Positions 17,144 through 27,890 of a DNA stretch of 64,000 nt are shown one piece after another. Below the pieces are notes generated by a model. It searched no databases and was not told where the DNA came from. It saw only the letters and a list, made by a program, of their open reading frames with translations. Numbering within the stretch: the first letter of the stretch is position 1; each line of letters opens with the position of its first letter. A program made the translations under genes and the position numbers. Source of the DNA: Porphyromonadaceae bacterium (lineage in GTDB: Bacteria; Bacteroidota; Bacteroidia; Bacteroidales; Dysgonomonadaceae); contig JAJFTO010000004.1 in NCBI GenBank assembly GCA_021372865.1, forward strand, positions 62,001 to 126,000. The letters are read 5' to 3'.

Positions 17144-17196
17144 TCACTAAATTAACAAACCGGATCATCATCCAAACGATTATAACCAATTTTCTT

Positions 17197-18834
17197 ATGG
17201 CAAATAAACCATTCAGGTATCAGTCACCTTTTCCCATGTCGAAGGACCGGACTGACTATTATCTGCTCACCAGAGAGCATGTTTCTGTATCAGAATTTGA
17301 AGGAAAAGAGATCCTCAAAGTATCCAAAGAAGGATTGACATTAATGGCTCAAACCGCCTTTCGTGATGTGGAATTCCTGCTTCGCCCCGAACACCAGGAG
17401 CAGGTAGCCAAAATCCTCAGCGACCCCGAAGCAAGCGAAAACGACAAATTCGTGGCACTTACCTTTCTGCGCAACGCCGAGATTTCGGCCAAAGGGATTC
17501 TTCCTTTCTGCCAGGATACAGGTACGGCCATCATCATGGGCAAAAAAGGACAGCAGGTGTGGACCGAAGGAAACGATGAGGAGGCGCTTTCGGAAGGAGT
17601 CTATAACACGTATGTCAACGAGAACCTGCGATACTCTCAAAATGCTCCCCTCAACATGTATGACGAGGTAAATACCGGTACCAACCTGCCGGCACAGATC
17701 GACCTTTATGCGGTACAGGGCAGTGAGTACAACTTCCTCTGTATTGCCAAGGGGGGCGGTTCTGCCAACAAGACCTATCTTTATCAGGAGACCAAAGCGT
17801 TACTGACACCGGGTAAGCTGGAGAACTTCCTGATTGAGAAAATGAAATCGCTCGGGACTGCTGCCTGTCCACCCTACCACCTGGCATTTGTAATCGGGGG
17901 AACTTCGGCTGAGGTCAACCTGAAGACGGTGAAGCTGGCTTCCGCCAAATATTATGACAACCTGCCTACCGAAGGAAATGAACTGGGTCAGGCATTCCGC
18001 GACATTGAGCTGGAAGAACGACTAAAGAAAGCTTCCGAAGAGCTGGGCCTGGGTGCGCAGTTTGGTGGGAAATATTTTGCACACGACGTACGGGTGATCC
18101 GTCTACCTCGACATGGTGCTTCCTGCCCGGTGGGGATGGGCGTATCCTGCTCGGCAGACCGCAACATCAAAGCGAAGATCAACCGCGACGGGATATGGAT
18201 CGAAAAAATGGAAGACAACCCGGCACGGCTTATTCCGGAGGAATATCGTCAGGCAGGTGAAGGAGGTGGCGTAAAAATCGACCTGAACAGACCCATGAAC
18301 GAAATACTGGCAGAACTCTCCAAGTATCCGGTATCTACCCGTCTTTCGCTGAACGGTACCATCATCGTGGGACGTGATATCGCCCACGCGAAATTGAAAG
18401 AACGGATTGATCGGGGTGAAGGACTGCCGCAGTATATCAAGGATCATCCCATCTATTATGCCGGGCCGGCAAAGACACCGGCAGGGTATGCCTCCGGATC
18501 AATGGGGCCCACCACTGCGGGACGCATGGACTCCTACGTGGATCTGTTCCAGTCGCATGGCGGAAGCATGATCATGCTGGCCAAAGGGAACCGCAGTCAG
18601 CAGGTAACCGATGCCTGCAAGAAGCACGGCGGCTTCTACCTGGGTAGCATCGGCGGGCCGGCTGCGATCCTTGCACAGGAGAGCATCAAACGTCTGGAGT
18701 GTCTGGAGTATCCCGAACTGGGTATGGAAGCTATCTGGAAGATCGAAGTGGAGAATTTTCCGGCTTTTATTCTGGTGGATGACAAGGGAAACGACTTCTT
18801 CAAGGTGGTGACACAACCCAATTGTGCAAGATGA
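17197..18834 (+). CDS. Fumarate hydratase class I (iron-sulfur)
   Basis: [4Fe-4S]-dependent fumarase, unrelated in fold to FumC. The N-terminal catalytic part holds FCQDTGTAI and [16 protein letters not shown], and [24 protein letters not shown] carries the third cluster cysteine, all as in E. coli FumA/FumB. The length of 545 aa matches the single-chain type. I start at the ATG at 17197 (MANKPFRYQ); the longer frame beginning at 17014 would overlap fumC and its terminator. Its TGA overlaps the ATG of the following GH2 gene by ATGA, so the two are probably translationally coupled. Confidence 0.95.
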   Translation: MANKPFRYQSPFPMSKDRTDYYLLTREHVSVSEFEGKEILKVSKEGLTLMAQTAFRDVEFLLRPEHQEQVAKILSDPEASENDKFVALTFLRNAEISAKGILPFCQDTGTAIIMGKKGQQVWTEGNDEEALSEGVYNTYVNENLRYSQNAPLNMYDEVNTGTNLPAQIDLYAVQGSEYNFLCIAKGGGSANKTYLYQETKALLTPGKLENFLIEKMKSLGTAACPPYHLAFVIGGTSAEVNLKTVKLASAKYYDNLPTEGNELGQAFRDIELEERLKKASEELGLGAQFGGKYFAHDVRVIRLPRHGASCPVGMGVSCSADRNIKAKINRDGIWIEKMEDNPARLIPEEYRQAGEGGGVKIDLNRPMNEILAELSKYPVSTRLSLNGTIIVGRDIAHAKLKERIDRGEGLPQYIKDHPIYYAGPAKTPAGYASGSMGPTTAGRMDSYVDLFQSHGGSMIMLAKGNRSQQVTDACKKHGGFYLGSIGGPAAILAQESIKRLECLEYPELGMEAIWKIEVENFPAFILVDDKGNDFFKVVTQPNCAR

Positions 18835-21380
18835 AAAAATCGATATTGATATGCATAACCCTCATTACCAGCCTTTCTCTTTCATGGGGACAGGGTAGGA
18901 CACAGGTGACACTGGAGGAAGGGTGGAAGTTCACGAGGAACGATGATCCGCACGGGTCTGAAGTCGGTTTCGACGACAGCAACTGGCAATCGGTGCGGGT
19001 ACCGCACGACTGGGCCATCTACGGCCCTTTCGACAAGCAGAACGACATTCACCGGATGGCCATCGTGCAGGACGGGCAGACTACTGCCATTGAGCACTAT
19101 GGCCGTACCGGCGGTCTCCCATTTACCGGGGTGGGATGGTATCGGAACAATTTCTCAATACCTGATTTTACGGATGATAAACGTGTAACCATACAATTCG
19201 ACGGAGCCATGAGCAATGCCCGCGTATATATCAACGGGAAGGAAGCCGGCTACTGGCCCAATGGTTACAATACGTTTTATTTTGATATTACGGAGCTGCT
19301 CAACGCCAACGGACTGGACAATACGCTGGCGGTACGTCTGGAAAATTTCAATGAGCAGTCGCGCTGGTACCCCGGTGCAGGGTTATATCGCAATGTACAT
19401 CTGATCACAACCCATCAGACCCATATTCCCGTATGGGGGACCCATGTCACAACTCCGGAGGTAAATGATAAATTTGCCCGGGTGAAGGTACAGACCAAAC
19501 TACAGCAGGACGAAATACCTTCCGATGATGTTTTTTTTAAACTGAAGACCTCGATCCTCGATCCCTCAGGAAAGGTGGTGGCTGTGTCGGAAGGTGAGTT
19601 CACGAAATATGACAAGGACGGGATAGAGCAGACACTCATTGTTGAAAAACCGCTGTTGTGGGATGTCAGACAACCCAATCTTTACAAAGTGAACTCGGTA
19701 CTCAGCAGAATTAAGAGAACCATCAGTAAAGAAGCGAACAAAACTACTACAACCGAGTCGGCCCGGTCTGTGGATGAGTACACCACCCCTTTTGGTATCC
19801 GGACAATTAAAGTGGTGGCGAACGAAGGTTTTTACCTGAATGGACGAAAGATTAAGTTTCAGGGTGCCTGCATGCACCACGACCTGGGACCGCTGGGGAC
19901 CGCCGTGAACGAGGCTGCCATCCGTCGCCAGATCCGCATCCTGCAGGACATGGGTGTGAATGCCATCCGCACTTCACACAACATGCCGGCACCGGAGTAT
20001 GTGCGCATTGCCGATGAGATGGGGATGATGCTGATGGTGGAGACCTTCGACGAGTGGGCAATTCCCAAGGTGAAGAACGGGTACAACCGGTATTTCAAGG
20101 AATGGGCGGAGAAGGATGTCACAAACGTGATACATCATTACCGCAACAATCCCAGCGTGGTGATGTGGTGTATAGGCAACGAGGTGGAAGAACAGAGCAA
20201 CCCGCAGGGTGCGAAGGTAGCCCGTTATCTCCAGGATATCTGTCACCGGGAAGATCCCACCCGTCCTGTGACAAACGGCATGGATAGGGTGGATCAGGTC
20301 TTCTCCAATTACATGGCTGCCATCATGGATGTACCCGGTTTCAATTACCGTTCTTTCCGCTATCAGGAGGCGTATGAAAAATTGCCTCAGCAAATTATTC
20401 TGGGCAGTGAAACCACGTCTGCTTTGAGTTCACGCGGGGTATATAAGTTTCCGGTACAGAGAAAAGCGATGGCCAAGTACGAGGACCACCAGGCTTCCTC
20501 CTATGACCTGGAGCATGCCAGCTGGTCGAATTTACCGGAAGATGATTTTATCCAGCACGACGATTTGCCCTACACAATGGGTGAATTTATATGGACGGGC
20601 TTCGACTATCTGGGTGAGCCCACACCCTACTACAGCAACTGGCCCAGCCACAGCTCACTTTTTGGTGCAGTGGATCTGGCAGGTATACCCAAAGATCGTT
20701 TTTACCTCTATCGCAGCCAATGGAACAAGGAGCGGGAGACACTTCACATCCTACCTCACTGGAACTGGAAAGGACGTGAAGGTGAGGTAACTCCCATTTT
20801 TGTCTACACCAGTTACCCCTCTGCAGAATTGTTTATAAATGGCAAAAGCCAAGGCAAACGAACCAAAGATCTTTCGGTTCCTCTTGAAGGGAGCTACACC
20901 AAAGAAGCGCAGCAGTCGCTGGAACGGCAGAAGCGATACCGTTTGATGTGGATGGATACGAAATATGAACCGGGTACAGTGAAAGTGGTGGCCTATGATG
21001 AGAAAGGTAATGTGGCTGCTGAGAAGGAGATCCGTACCGCTGGCAAACCCCATCGCCTGTTGCTGGAAGCCGACAGGAAAGTGATCAATGCCGACGGAAA
21101 GGACCTTTCGTTTATCACAGTATCGGTGGTTGACAAAAACGGCAACCCCTGTCTAACTGTGGGCGACCTGGTTACTTTTAAAGTAAAGGGAGCTGGTACA
21201 TATCGTGCAGGTGTCAATGGCGATCCCGCCAGTCTCGACTTGTTTCACCTGCCACAAATGCATCTTTTTAACGGGAAGCTGGTCGCCATCGTAGAGTCCA
21301 CAGAGGAGCCGGGCAACATCACCCTGGAGGCATCTGCCGGAGGATTGCAAAAAGCTTCTGTCATTATTCAGTCAAAGTAG
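18831..21380 (+). CDS. Secreted glycoside hydrolase family 2 (beta-galactosidase-like)
   Basis: An 849-aa exported enzyme with an N-terminal signal peptide ([20 protein letters not shown]). The GH2 layout is clear: sugar-binding jelly-roll (about 25-190), Ig-like domain (about 195-335) and TIM barrel (about 340-640) with acid/base Glu in [13 protein letters not shown] and nucleophile Glu in [20 protein letters not shown]-terminal Ig-like domains follow (DUF4982 type, then one beginning [13 protein letters not shown]). Substrate specificity is uncertain: beta-galactosidase and beta-glucuronidase members share this layout. It lacks a SusC/D partner next door and oddly overlaps the class I fumarase gene. 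Confidence 0.88.
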   Translation: MKKSILICITLITSLSLSWGQGRTQVTLEEGWKFTRNDDPHGSEVGFDDSNWQSVRVPHDWAIYGPFDKQNDIHRMAIVQDGQTTAIEHYGRTGGLPFTGVGWYRNNFSIPDFTDDKRVTIQFDGAMSNARVYINGKEAGYWPNGYNTFYFDITELLNANGLDNTLAVRLENFNEQSRWYPGAGLYRNVHLITTHQTHIPVWGTHVTTPEVNDKFARVKVQTKLQQDEIPSDDVFFKLKTSILDPSGKVVAVSEGEFTKYDKDGIEQTLIVEKPLLWDVRQPNLYKVNSVLSRIKRTISKEANKTTTTESARSVDEYTTPFGIRTIKVVANEGFYLNGRKIKFQGACMHHDLGPLGTAVNEAAIRRQIRILQDMGVNAIRTSHNMPAPEYVRIADEMGMMLMVETFDEWAIPKVKNGYNRYFKEWAEKDVTNVIHHYRNNPSVVMWCIGNEVEEQSNPQGAKVARYLQDICHREDPTRPVTNGMDRVDQVFSNYMAAIMDVPGFNYRSFRYQEAYEKLPQQIILGSETTSALSSRGVYKFPVQRKAMAKYEDHQASSYDLEHASWSNLPEDDFIQHDDLPYTMGEFIWTGFDYLGEPTPYYSNWPSHSSLFGAVDLAGIPKDRFYLYRSQWNKERETLHILPHWNWKGREGEVTPIFVYTSYPSAELFINGKSQGKRTKDLSVPLEGSYTKEAQQSLERQKRYRLMWMDTKYEPGTVKVVAYDEKGNVAAEKEIRTAGKPHRLLLEADRKVINADGKDLSFITVSVVDKNGNPCLTVGDLVTFKVKGAGTYRAGVNGDPASLDLFHLPQMHLFNGKLVAIVESTEEPGNITLEASAGGLQKASVIIQSK

Positions 21381-21405
21381 TTCTGTATCAAATAAAATAA
21401 CTTGC

Positions 21406-21432
21406 ACGCTCCATCGAAAGGTGGAGCGTTTT
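21406..21432 (+). terminator. Terminator after the GH2 gene
   Basis: Perfect 8-bp stem ACGCTCCA/TGGAGCGT, 8-base loop, then a short TTTT. It closes the fumarase-GH2 unit. Confidence 0.75.
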
Positions 21433-21435
21433 GCG

Positions 21436-21443
21436 TAACTTTG
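21436..21443 (+). promoter_or_regulatory. -7 element upstream of rlmD
   Basis: TAACTTTG matches TAnnTTTG, 19 bases before the rlmD ATG and directly after the preceding terminator. Confidence 0.45.
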
Positions 21444-21462
21444 TATTTCAAATAACAGATTG

Positions 21463-22872
21463 ATGGCAAGAAAAAGAAAAGAGCTTCCCCTGCTGGAGTC
21501 GGTACCTATCACCGACGTGGCTGCTGAAGGCAAAGCAATTGCAAAGGTGGATGGTATGGCGGTATTTGTACCCTATGCTGTGCCAGGTGATGTGGTGGAC
21601 CTGCAGCTTACTCGCAAAAAGAACAGTTATGCAGAGGGGAGAGTGGTGCGCTTTGAGAAATATTCCGAAACCAGAATAACGCCTTTTTGCAGCCATTTCG
21701 GGGTGTGCGGGGGATGCAAATGGCAGCAGCTGCCTTACAGTGAACAACTGAAGTACAAACAGAAACAGGTGCAGGATAATCTGGAGCGTATCGGCAAGAT
21801 CGATCTGCCTGAAATAACTCCCATCCTGGGGGCACCCAAAGATATATTTTACCGGAACAAGCTGGAGTTTACCTTCTCCAACAAGCGCTGGCTCACGGAG
21901 GAAGAGATTAACTCCGACAGAGAGTTTACCCGGATGAACGCGCTCGGTTTCCATATCCCGGGAATGTTCGACAAGGTGCTGGATATCGACAAGTGCTGGC
22001 TAATGGACGACCTGGCCAATCAAATAAGAAACAGCATCCGCAACTTCTGCCTTGAGCAGGGATATTCTTTTTTCGATCTTCGCAATCAGCAGGGACTGAT
22101 GCGCACGCTGATGATCCGCAACAGTTCTATTGGCGAATGGATGGTGGTGGTTGTCTTTTATGAAGAGGATGCAGAAAAAAGAGAGAAGCTGATGAATTTT
22201 ATAAGTGGACGGTTTCCACAAATTGATTCGCTGCTCTACATCGTAAACCAAAAAGCAAATGACACAATCACCGATCAGGAGGTGATAACCTGGAGTGGAC
22301 GTGATCATATATTTGAAGAGATGGAAGGCCTGAAGTTTCGTATAGGCCCCAAGTCGTTCTACCAGACCAACAGCGAACAGGCGTATCACCTTTACGAGGT
22401 GGCACGCAGCTTTGCTCAACTCAAGGGCGACGAGTTGGTGTATGATCTCTATACTGGTACCGGTACCATTGCCAACTTCGTGGCACGTCACGCGAAGGAA
22501 GTGATTGGCATTGAGTATGTGGAGGAAGCAATTGCCGATGCGAAAATCAATTCAGCGATCAACCACATCGAAAATATCCGTTTTTATGCAGGTGACATGA
22601 AAGATGTACTTACTGAGGAGTTTATCGCAGCGCATGGTCATCCCGATGTAATCATCACCGACCCGCCACGTGCAGGGATGCACGAAGATGTGGTCAACGC
22701 CATATTGCTTGCCGAACCGCAAAGAATTGTCTATGTGAGTTGCAACCCTGCCACCCAGGCACGTGACCTGAACCTGCTGGATAGCAAATACCGCGTTACC
22801 CGCGTACAACCCGTGGACATGTTTCCGCACACCCATCATGTGGAGAATGTGGTGCTTTTGGAGAAAAAATGA
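21463..22872 (+). CDS. rlmD: 23S rRNA (uracil-5-)-methyltransferase, RlmD/RumA family
   Basis: SAM-dependent enzyme that forms 5-methyluridine in 23S rRNA. An N-terminal TRAM domain spans about residues 1-62 (KAIAKVDGMAVFVPYAVPGD). The [4Fe-4S] cysteines follow in CSHFGVCGGCKWQQ, then the methyltransferase fold with YDLYTGTGTIANFVARH as the SAM loop. The catalytic Cys is in YVSCNPATQARDLNLL and the general-base Glu in HHVENVVLLEK at the very end. Length 469 aa is typical. I use the ATG at 21463, not the TTG one codon earlier. RlmD and RlmCD-type dual enzymes cannot be separated here. Confidence 0.93.
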   Translation: MARKRKELPLLESVPITDVAAEGKAIAKVDGMAVFVPYAVPGDVVDLQLTRKKNSYAEGRVVRFEKYSETRITPFCSHFGVCGGCKWQQLPYSEQLKYKQKQVQDNLERIGKIDLPEITPILGAPKDIFYRNKLEFTFSNKRWLTEEEINSDREFTRMNALGFHIPGMFDKVLDIDKCWLMDDLANQIRNSIRNFCLEQGYSFFDLRNQQGLMRTLMIRNSSIGEWMVVVVFYEEDAEKREKLMNFISGRFPQIDSLLYIVNQKANDTITDQEVITWSGRDHIFEEMEGLKFRIGPKSFYQTNSEQAYHLYEVARSFAQLKGDELVYDLYTGTGTIANFVARHAKEVIGIEYVEEAIADAKINSAINHIENIRFYAGDMKDVLTEEFIAAHGHPDVIITDPPRAGMHEDVVNAILLAEPQRIVYVSCNPATQARDLNLLDSKYRVTRVQPVDMFPHTHHVENVVLLEKK

Positions 22873-22968
22873 GTTATAGGTTTCTGGTTATAAGTATTTT
22901 TTGTATAATATAAAGGATTAAATCATCTTCCAAAAAATATTGTATAACTTGCGACATTAAAAGTGTTT

Positions 22969-24657
22969 ATGAATATTCACAAAGCAATCTCTTTCCTGAT
23001 CTTGATAGTTGTTTCTGCTGTTTACGGCGGAAATATTTTGGCCACTGATACGCAGCAGGATCAGGTGCTCAGGAGATTGTACGGGATGATGGAGAGTAAG
23101 CAAACATTTATGTCGAAAAAAGAAGACCGGATATCAGCAATAAAAATGATGCTCGCCACACCCAACATAAGCAATCTACAGCAATATGAGATAAACCTGC
23201 AGTTGTATAACGAATACAAAACATACATCTCCGATTCGGCCATATATTATGCAAAACAGAATATAGCGCTTGCCGGAAGTTTGGATGATCGTTACAGGAT
23301 GAATGAATCGAAACTTAGCCTCACCTCTTTGTATATCATATCAGGATTGTATATTGAATCGCTGGATATTTTAAATCAAATTGACCGGAGCGAGCTCACT
23401 GACAATCTGTTAATATATTATTATGACAGCTATAAACAGCTTTACAGGAACTATTCCTTCAATAATCCCAATACTTCTGTCTATACTGAAAAGAGCAGCC
23501 TCTACCGCGATTCATTGCTGAATGTCCTGAATAAAGGGTCCAACCATTATCAGATTGTTTTTGCAGAAAAACTGTTCGATGAGAATCGATTGGCCGAATC
23601 AAAGCAAATTTTAGAGTCTCTTGTTAATCAGTCGAAAGAGGAAGATCATGAGAAGGCTGTTCTGACCTATGCCCTGGCAAACATATACCGGAAAGAGGGA
23701 AATGTTAATAAGCAAATAACCTATTATGCTATATCGGCAATTTGTGACATAAGGAATGCTATTATGGAGAATGCTTCAATGCAGGCATTGGCAGTTACGT
23801 TATTTGAAATCGGCAACATAGAAGAAGCCTACGATTGCATCAAATCGTCTATGGAAGATGCCATGTTTTGTAATGCACGGTTGAGGACGTATGAAATTTC
23901 ACAAATACTTCCCATCATTGACTCGGCCTATCAGGAAAGGGTCCGCAATCAGAAATCGGAGCTTCAGCTCTTCCTCATCCTGGTAAGCCTGTTGTCGCTG
24001 TTCCTCATTATTGCCGTCATATATGTCTATCGACAAATGAAGAAGATTGCAAGGATCCGGAAGGAGCTTTATCAAACCAATCTGAAACTGAACGAACTGA
24101 ATGAAGATCTGCAACACACCGTTGATCAGTTGAATGATACGAATAAAAAGTTATCAGATGTAAATAATGAACTCTCTGAGTCGAACGAGATTAAAGAGAC
24201 CTATATTGGTCATTTCCTGGATCTCTGTTCAACCTATATCGATAAACTCGAGAAATACCGGAACACACTCAATAAAAAAGCGGTAGAACGAAAGCTAGAA
24301 GAGCTTTTCAGGATGTTGAAATCGCATGAGATGATTGATCAGGAGTTAAAGGAACTTTACAGTTTGTTCGATAACATTTTTCTTAATCTGTATCCGAATT
24401 TTGTAGAGGAATTTAATTCTCTTCTGGTCGAAGAAGAGCGATTCAATTTAAAACCAGATGAGTTACTGAATACCGAATTGCGTATATTTGCACTGATCAG
24501 GTTGGGGATAACCGACAGTTCACGCATAGCCAATTTTTTACGTTATTCCGCAAATACGATCTACAATTACAGGACAAGAGTACGAAATAAAGCTGCCGTC
24601 CCTCGTGATAAGTTCGAAAGTTATGTGATGAAAATTGGGGTTATACAAAAGATTTAA
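22969..24657 (+). CDS. SusR-like membrane transcriptional regulator (DUF6377 type)
   Basis: A 562-aa regulator with a signal/anchor segment at the N-terminus, a periplasmic alpha-helical repeat region (TPR-like, about 30-315) and one transmembrane helix at about 320-342 (LQLFLILVSLLSLFLIIAVIYVY). A long coiled coil follows (NLKLNELNEDL...NKKLSDVNNELSE), then a C-terminal helix-turn-helix (LNTELRIFALIRLGITDSSRIANFLRYSANTIYNYRTRVRNK). This layout fits the SusR class of PUL activators, in which a periplasmic oligosaccharide sensor controls a cytoplasmic DNA-binding domain. It stands immediately upstream of the alpha-glucan PUL on the same strand and is very likely its activator. The GTG at 22963 is an alternative start. 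Confidence 0.85.
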   Translation: MNIHKAISFLILIVVSAVYGGNILATDTQQDQVLRRLYGMMESKQTFMSKKEDRISAIKMMLATPNISNLQQYEINLQLYNEYKTYISDSAIYYAKQNIALAGSLDDRYRMNESKLSLTSLYIISGLYIESLDILNQIDRSELTDNLLIYYYDSYKQLYRNYSFNNPNTSVYTEKSSLYRDSLLNVLNKGSNHYQIVFAEKLFDENRLAESKQILESLVNQSKEEDHEKAVLTYALANIYRKEGNVNKQITYYAISAICDIRNAIMENASMQALAVTLFEIGNIEEAYDCIKSSMEDAMFCNARLRTYEISQILPIIDSAYQERVRNQKSELQLFLILVSLLSLFLIIAVIYVYRQMKKIARIRKELYQTNLKLNELNEDLQHTVDQLNDTNKKLSDVNNELSESNEIKETYIGHFLDLCSTYIDKLEKYRNTLNKKAVERKLEELFRMLKSHEMIDQELKELYSLFDNIFLNLYPNFVEEFNSLLVEEERFNLKPDELLNTELRIFALIRLGITDSSRIANFLRYSANTIYNYRTRVRNKAAVPRDKFESYVMKIGVIQKI

Positions 24658-24778
24658 ATATATTCCATCTACTTTTTTTGTCGATGTTTGAACAGACATT
24701 AAGCTGATTGATAATCAATTGCCTTTTTTAGCATCTATATGTTAACTATTCTGATTTTTTCCCCATTATTTCATCTTT

Positions 24779-24786
24779 TACATTTG
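24779..24786 (+). promoter_or_regulatory. -7 element of the dextran PUL (susC) promoter
   Basis: TACATTTG matches TAnnTTTG, with TTTT 19 bases upstream in the -33 position (one mismatch). It lies 57 bases before the SusC start codon. The 186-base gap after the regulator gene otherwise holds only AT-rich sequence, where the activator presumably binds. Confidence 0.55.
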
Positions 24787-24843
24787 CTAAGATAAACGTA
24801 GGGGGAATACTTTCGGATTTTTTTATTTTATAAATTTATTAAC

Positions 24844-27800
24844 ATGAGGGAAAAACAGAAATTTTTCAAAGAGCCATTTGCGTACAGATTGGTTTTATTT
24901 GTATTGTGTGTAGTCTTTACAGCGAATCTGTCGGCTCAGAATCAAAAAACTATTTCCGGGAATATCACTGATGAGAATGGTGTTTCTGTGATCGGTGCTT
25001 CCGTTTTTGTAAAAGGGACTACGACCGGTACCGTAAGTGATATCGATGGTAATTTCTCTTTGGCGGTGTCCGAATCATCAGTAATTACCATATCTTATAT
25101 AGGATATCACCCGCAGGAGATCGCGGTTGCAGGGAAAACACAACTCGCAATCGTGCTGAAGGAGGACAACCAACTGTTGGACGAGTTGGTTGTAATCGGA
25201 TATGGTGTGATGAAAAAAAGAGATCTCACAGGCGCTGTATCATCGGTTTCGGGGGAGACGATGAAGGACAAGCCGGTAGCCAGTATCGGGGAAGCGCTTC
25301 AGGGACGGGCTGCAGGTGTGCAGGTCATCTCCTCCGGTAAACCGGGCGACAATGTCTCCTTCCGCATCAGGGGAGTCAGTACCATCAACAACAGTGAACC
25401 GCTTCTGGTTATAGACGGAGTACCCACCGACCTGGGAATCAATTCACTGAATATGGAAGATGTGGAAACCGTGGATGTGCTCAAAGATGCCTCTGCCACT
25501 GCCATTTATGGGTCGAGGGGGGCAAACGGCGTCATATTGGTTACCACGAAGAAGGGCAAATCGGGTGACGGATCTATCTCATTCAGTGCAAACTGGGGAA
25601 TACAAACTGCTACCGGCATGCCACAGATGTTGAATGCCACACAGTTTGCCTCGTTACATAACGAGATGATTGCCAATTATAATCAGTTCGCCTCCTCCCC
25701 GCTGACACAGCGCCCCGACTTTGCTGATCCAACGGTCTGGGGTGAAGGTACCGACTGGCTTGATGAACTCTTCCGTTCGGCGTGGATGAGAAACTATACG
25801 GTTTCCTATTCCGGAGGTAGCGATAAGGGAAATTATTATGTGTCGGGAGGAGTATTCGATCAGGACGGTGTTGTGTCTAATACATCATACCGACGATACA
25901 CGGTGCAGTTCAATAGCGAATCGAAGGTGCGTTCATGGATAAAATTCGGGAACAATATAACCCTGAGTCACGATATCAAGAAACAGGGTTCTTATGATAT
26001 TCGCGGTACGATGGCCTCGCTGCCTACGCAGCCTGTTTACAGCGAAGATGGTTCTTACTCCGGTCCCGGAGAACCGGCTTATCAGTACGGGGATATACGC
26101 AATCCTATTGGAACAGCAACACTTAGCCGAAACAGAACCAACGGATACAACGTGCTTGGAAATATCTTCGCTGAGATAAAACCGGCAGATAAACTTACTT
26201 TTAAGTCACTGGGTGGCATCGACTTCAAGTTTTGGGATCAGAACAGCTTTAGTCCCAAATATGACTGGAAGCCTATCCCACAGCCGCAGTCATCACTGTA
26301 TGAAGAGTCGAATAAAAGTCTTACCTATCTGTGGGACAATACGCTTACTTACCTCGATACCTTCGCAGATAAACACAACGTCAATGTGATGATTGGTTCC
26401 AGCGCCCAGAATAACGTGTATAACCGCATGAACGCAAGTGTGCAGGGATTCCTGAGTGATAATAACAGCCAGTTAAATAACGGGCTTACCGACCCCACTG
26501 TCGGGGGTACCAAAAATGATTGGGCTATCCTTTCGTTTATGGGGCGAGCCAATTACAATTACGACAACAAATATCTTTTCACCGCAACAATCCGTCGCGA
26601 CGGCTCCTCCCGATTTTCCAAAGAAAACAGGTGGGGTACTTTTCCCTCGTTCTCCGCAGCTTGGCGCTTGTCGGAAGAACCTTTCTTCCACGCAAACGAA
26701 TGGGTCGACGATGTGAAAGTCCGTTTGGGATACGGTGAAACGGGAAACCAGGGAGGTATAGACAACTACGCCTATTTTACCCGGTTGAAAACGGGGCAGT
26801 ATGTGTTCAACGGCACACCGGTTTCTACGCTTTATCCGCTGGTGATGCCCAATCAGGATGTACAATGGGAGACGGTAAGGCAGTTTAATGCCGGGGTGGA
26901 TCTCTCTTTATTGAATCAACGGATTAATCTGACGCTTGATGCTTACCTGAAAAATACGAGCGACATGCTGGTACCCATGTCTGTACCCATCACTACAGGT
27001 TATTCGGATATTTACGTGCCCAGTGTAAATGCCGGAGAGATAAGGAACAAAGGGCTTGAACTGACTGTCTCCTCCAGAAACCTCGCTGGCCAGTTTGAGT
27101 GGGACACCGATTTCAATGTTTCTTACAATAAGAATGAAGTAATCAAAATGAATGATGGTATTTCCCTGTTTACCGGTGGGGATATCAATATGACCAAGGT
27201 GCAGGTGAGTGCCGAAGGACGGCCTGTTAACGCGTTCTATGGTTATGTAACCAACGGCATCTTCCAGAATCAGGAGGAGGTGGACCGGTATGCTACGCAG
27301 GTAACCGGCGGAACAGCACCTGGCGATATCAAGTTTCGTGATCTTGACAACAACGGAGTCATCAATGCCGATGACCGTACCTTTATCGGTAATCCATTCC
27401 CTGAATGGACGTTCTCCATGAACAACAGCTTTGCTTACGGAAATTTCGACCTGCAGGTCTTTTTCCAGGGTGTGGCCGGAAACGACATTTACAATGCCAA
27501 CAGAATATGGCAGGAAAGTATGTCAGTCCCGCAGAACCAGACGACAAAAGTGTTGGACCGCTGGACAGGAGAAGGAACAAGTAATAGTATCCCGCGTGCT
27601 GTCTACAGCGACCCCAATCAGAATGTACGCCATTCCAACCGGTTTATTGAGGATGGATCATACCTTCGTTTGAAAAATCTCACGTGGGGATATACGCTAC
27701 CGAAATCAGTATCACAGAAGGCACAACTAAGTATGGCACGACTTTATCTCTCTTGCCAGAACCTCTTTACATTGACCGGTTATTCGGGTTTTGATCCTGA

Positions 27801-27879
27801 AGTAGGGGCAGGAGGTGTCGATCTCGGCACCTATCCGGTAACACGTACAATCAGTTTAGGCCTAAATATTCAATTTTAA
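24844..27879 (+). CDS. SusC-like TonB-dependent outer membrane transporter (dextran PUL)
   Basis: Outer-membrane barrel that imports oligosaccharides with its SusD lid. Signal peptide about residues 1-31, then a carboxypeptidase-regulatory-like Ig domain (ISGNITDENGVSVIGASVFVKG, about 35-110), the TonB-box region LLDELVVIGYGVMKKRDLTGAVSSV and the plug (AGVQVISSGKPGDNVSFRIRGVSTINNSEPLLVIDGVP). A 22-strand-type barrel follows, ending in the aromatic C-terminus SLGLNIQF. The complete 1011-aa length is normal for SusC. It is followed at 11 bases by susD, so the pair is co-expressed. Confidence 0.96.
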   Translation: MREKQKFFKEPFAYRLVLFVLCVVFTANLSAQNQKTISGNITDENGVSVIGASVFVKGTTTGTVSDIDGNFSLAVSESSVITISYIGYHPQEIAVAGKTQLAIVLKEDNQLLDELVVIGYGVMKKRDLTGAVSSVSGETMKDKPVASIGEALQGRAAGVQVISSGKPGDNVSFRIRGVSTINNSEPLLVIDGVPTDLGINSLNMEDVETVDVLKDASATAIYGSRGANGVILVTTKKGKSGDGSISFSANWGIQTATGMPQMLNATQFASLHNEMIANYNQFASSPLTQRPDFADPTVWGEGTDWLDELFRSAWMRNYTVSYSGGSDKGNYYVSGGVFDQDGVVSNTSYRRYTVQFNSESKVRSWIKFGNNITLSHDIKKQGSYDIRGTMASLPTQPVYSEDGSYSGPGEPAYQYGDIRNPIGTATLSRNRTNGYNVLGNIFAEIKPADKLTFKSLGGIDFKFWDQNSFSPKYDWKPIPQPQSSLYEESNKSLTYLWDNTLTYLDTFADKHNVNVMIGSSAQNNVYNRMNASVQGFLSDNNSQLNNGLTDPTVGGTKNDWAILSFMGRANYNYDNKYLFTATIRRDGSSRFSKENRWGTFPSFSAAWRLSEEPFFHANEWVDDVKVRLGYGETGNQGGIDNYAYFTRLKTGQYVFNGTPVSTLYPLVMPNQDVQWETVRQFNAGVDLSLLNQRINLTLDAYLKNTSDMLVPMSVPITTGYSDIYVPSVNAGEIRNKGLELTVSSRNLAGQFEWDTDFNVSYNKNEVIKMNDGISLFTGGDINMTKVQVSAEGRPVNAFYGYVTNGIFQNQEEVDRYATQVTGGTAPGDIKFRDLDNNGVINADDRTFIGNPFPEWTFSMNNSFAYGNFDLQVFFQGVAGNDIYNANRIWQESMSVPQNQTTKVLDRWTGEGTSNSIPRAVYSDPNQNVRHSNRFIEDGSYLRLKNLTWGYTLPKSVSQKAQLSMARLYLSCQNLFTLTGYSGFDPEVGAGGVDLGTYPVTRTISLGLNIQF

Positions 27880-27890
27880 TCGATGACAAT

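Noticed and set aside
22900-22951. TTTG ... TATAACTTG as promoter of the SusR-like regulator
   Set aside because: The spacing (about 40 bases) is twice the normal distance and the -7 match is imperfect.
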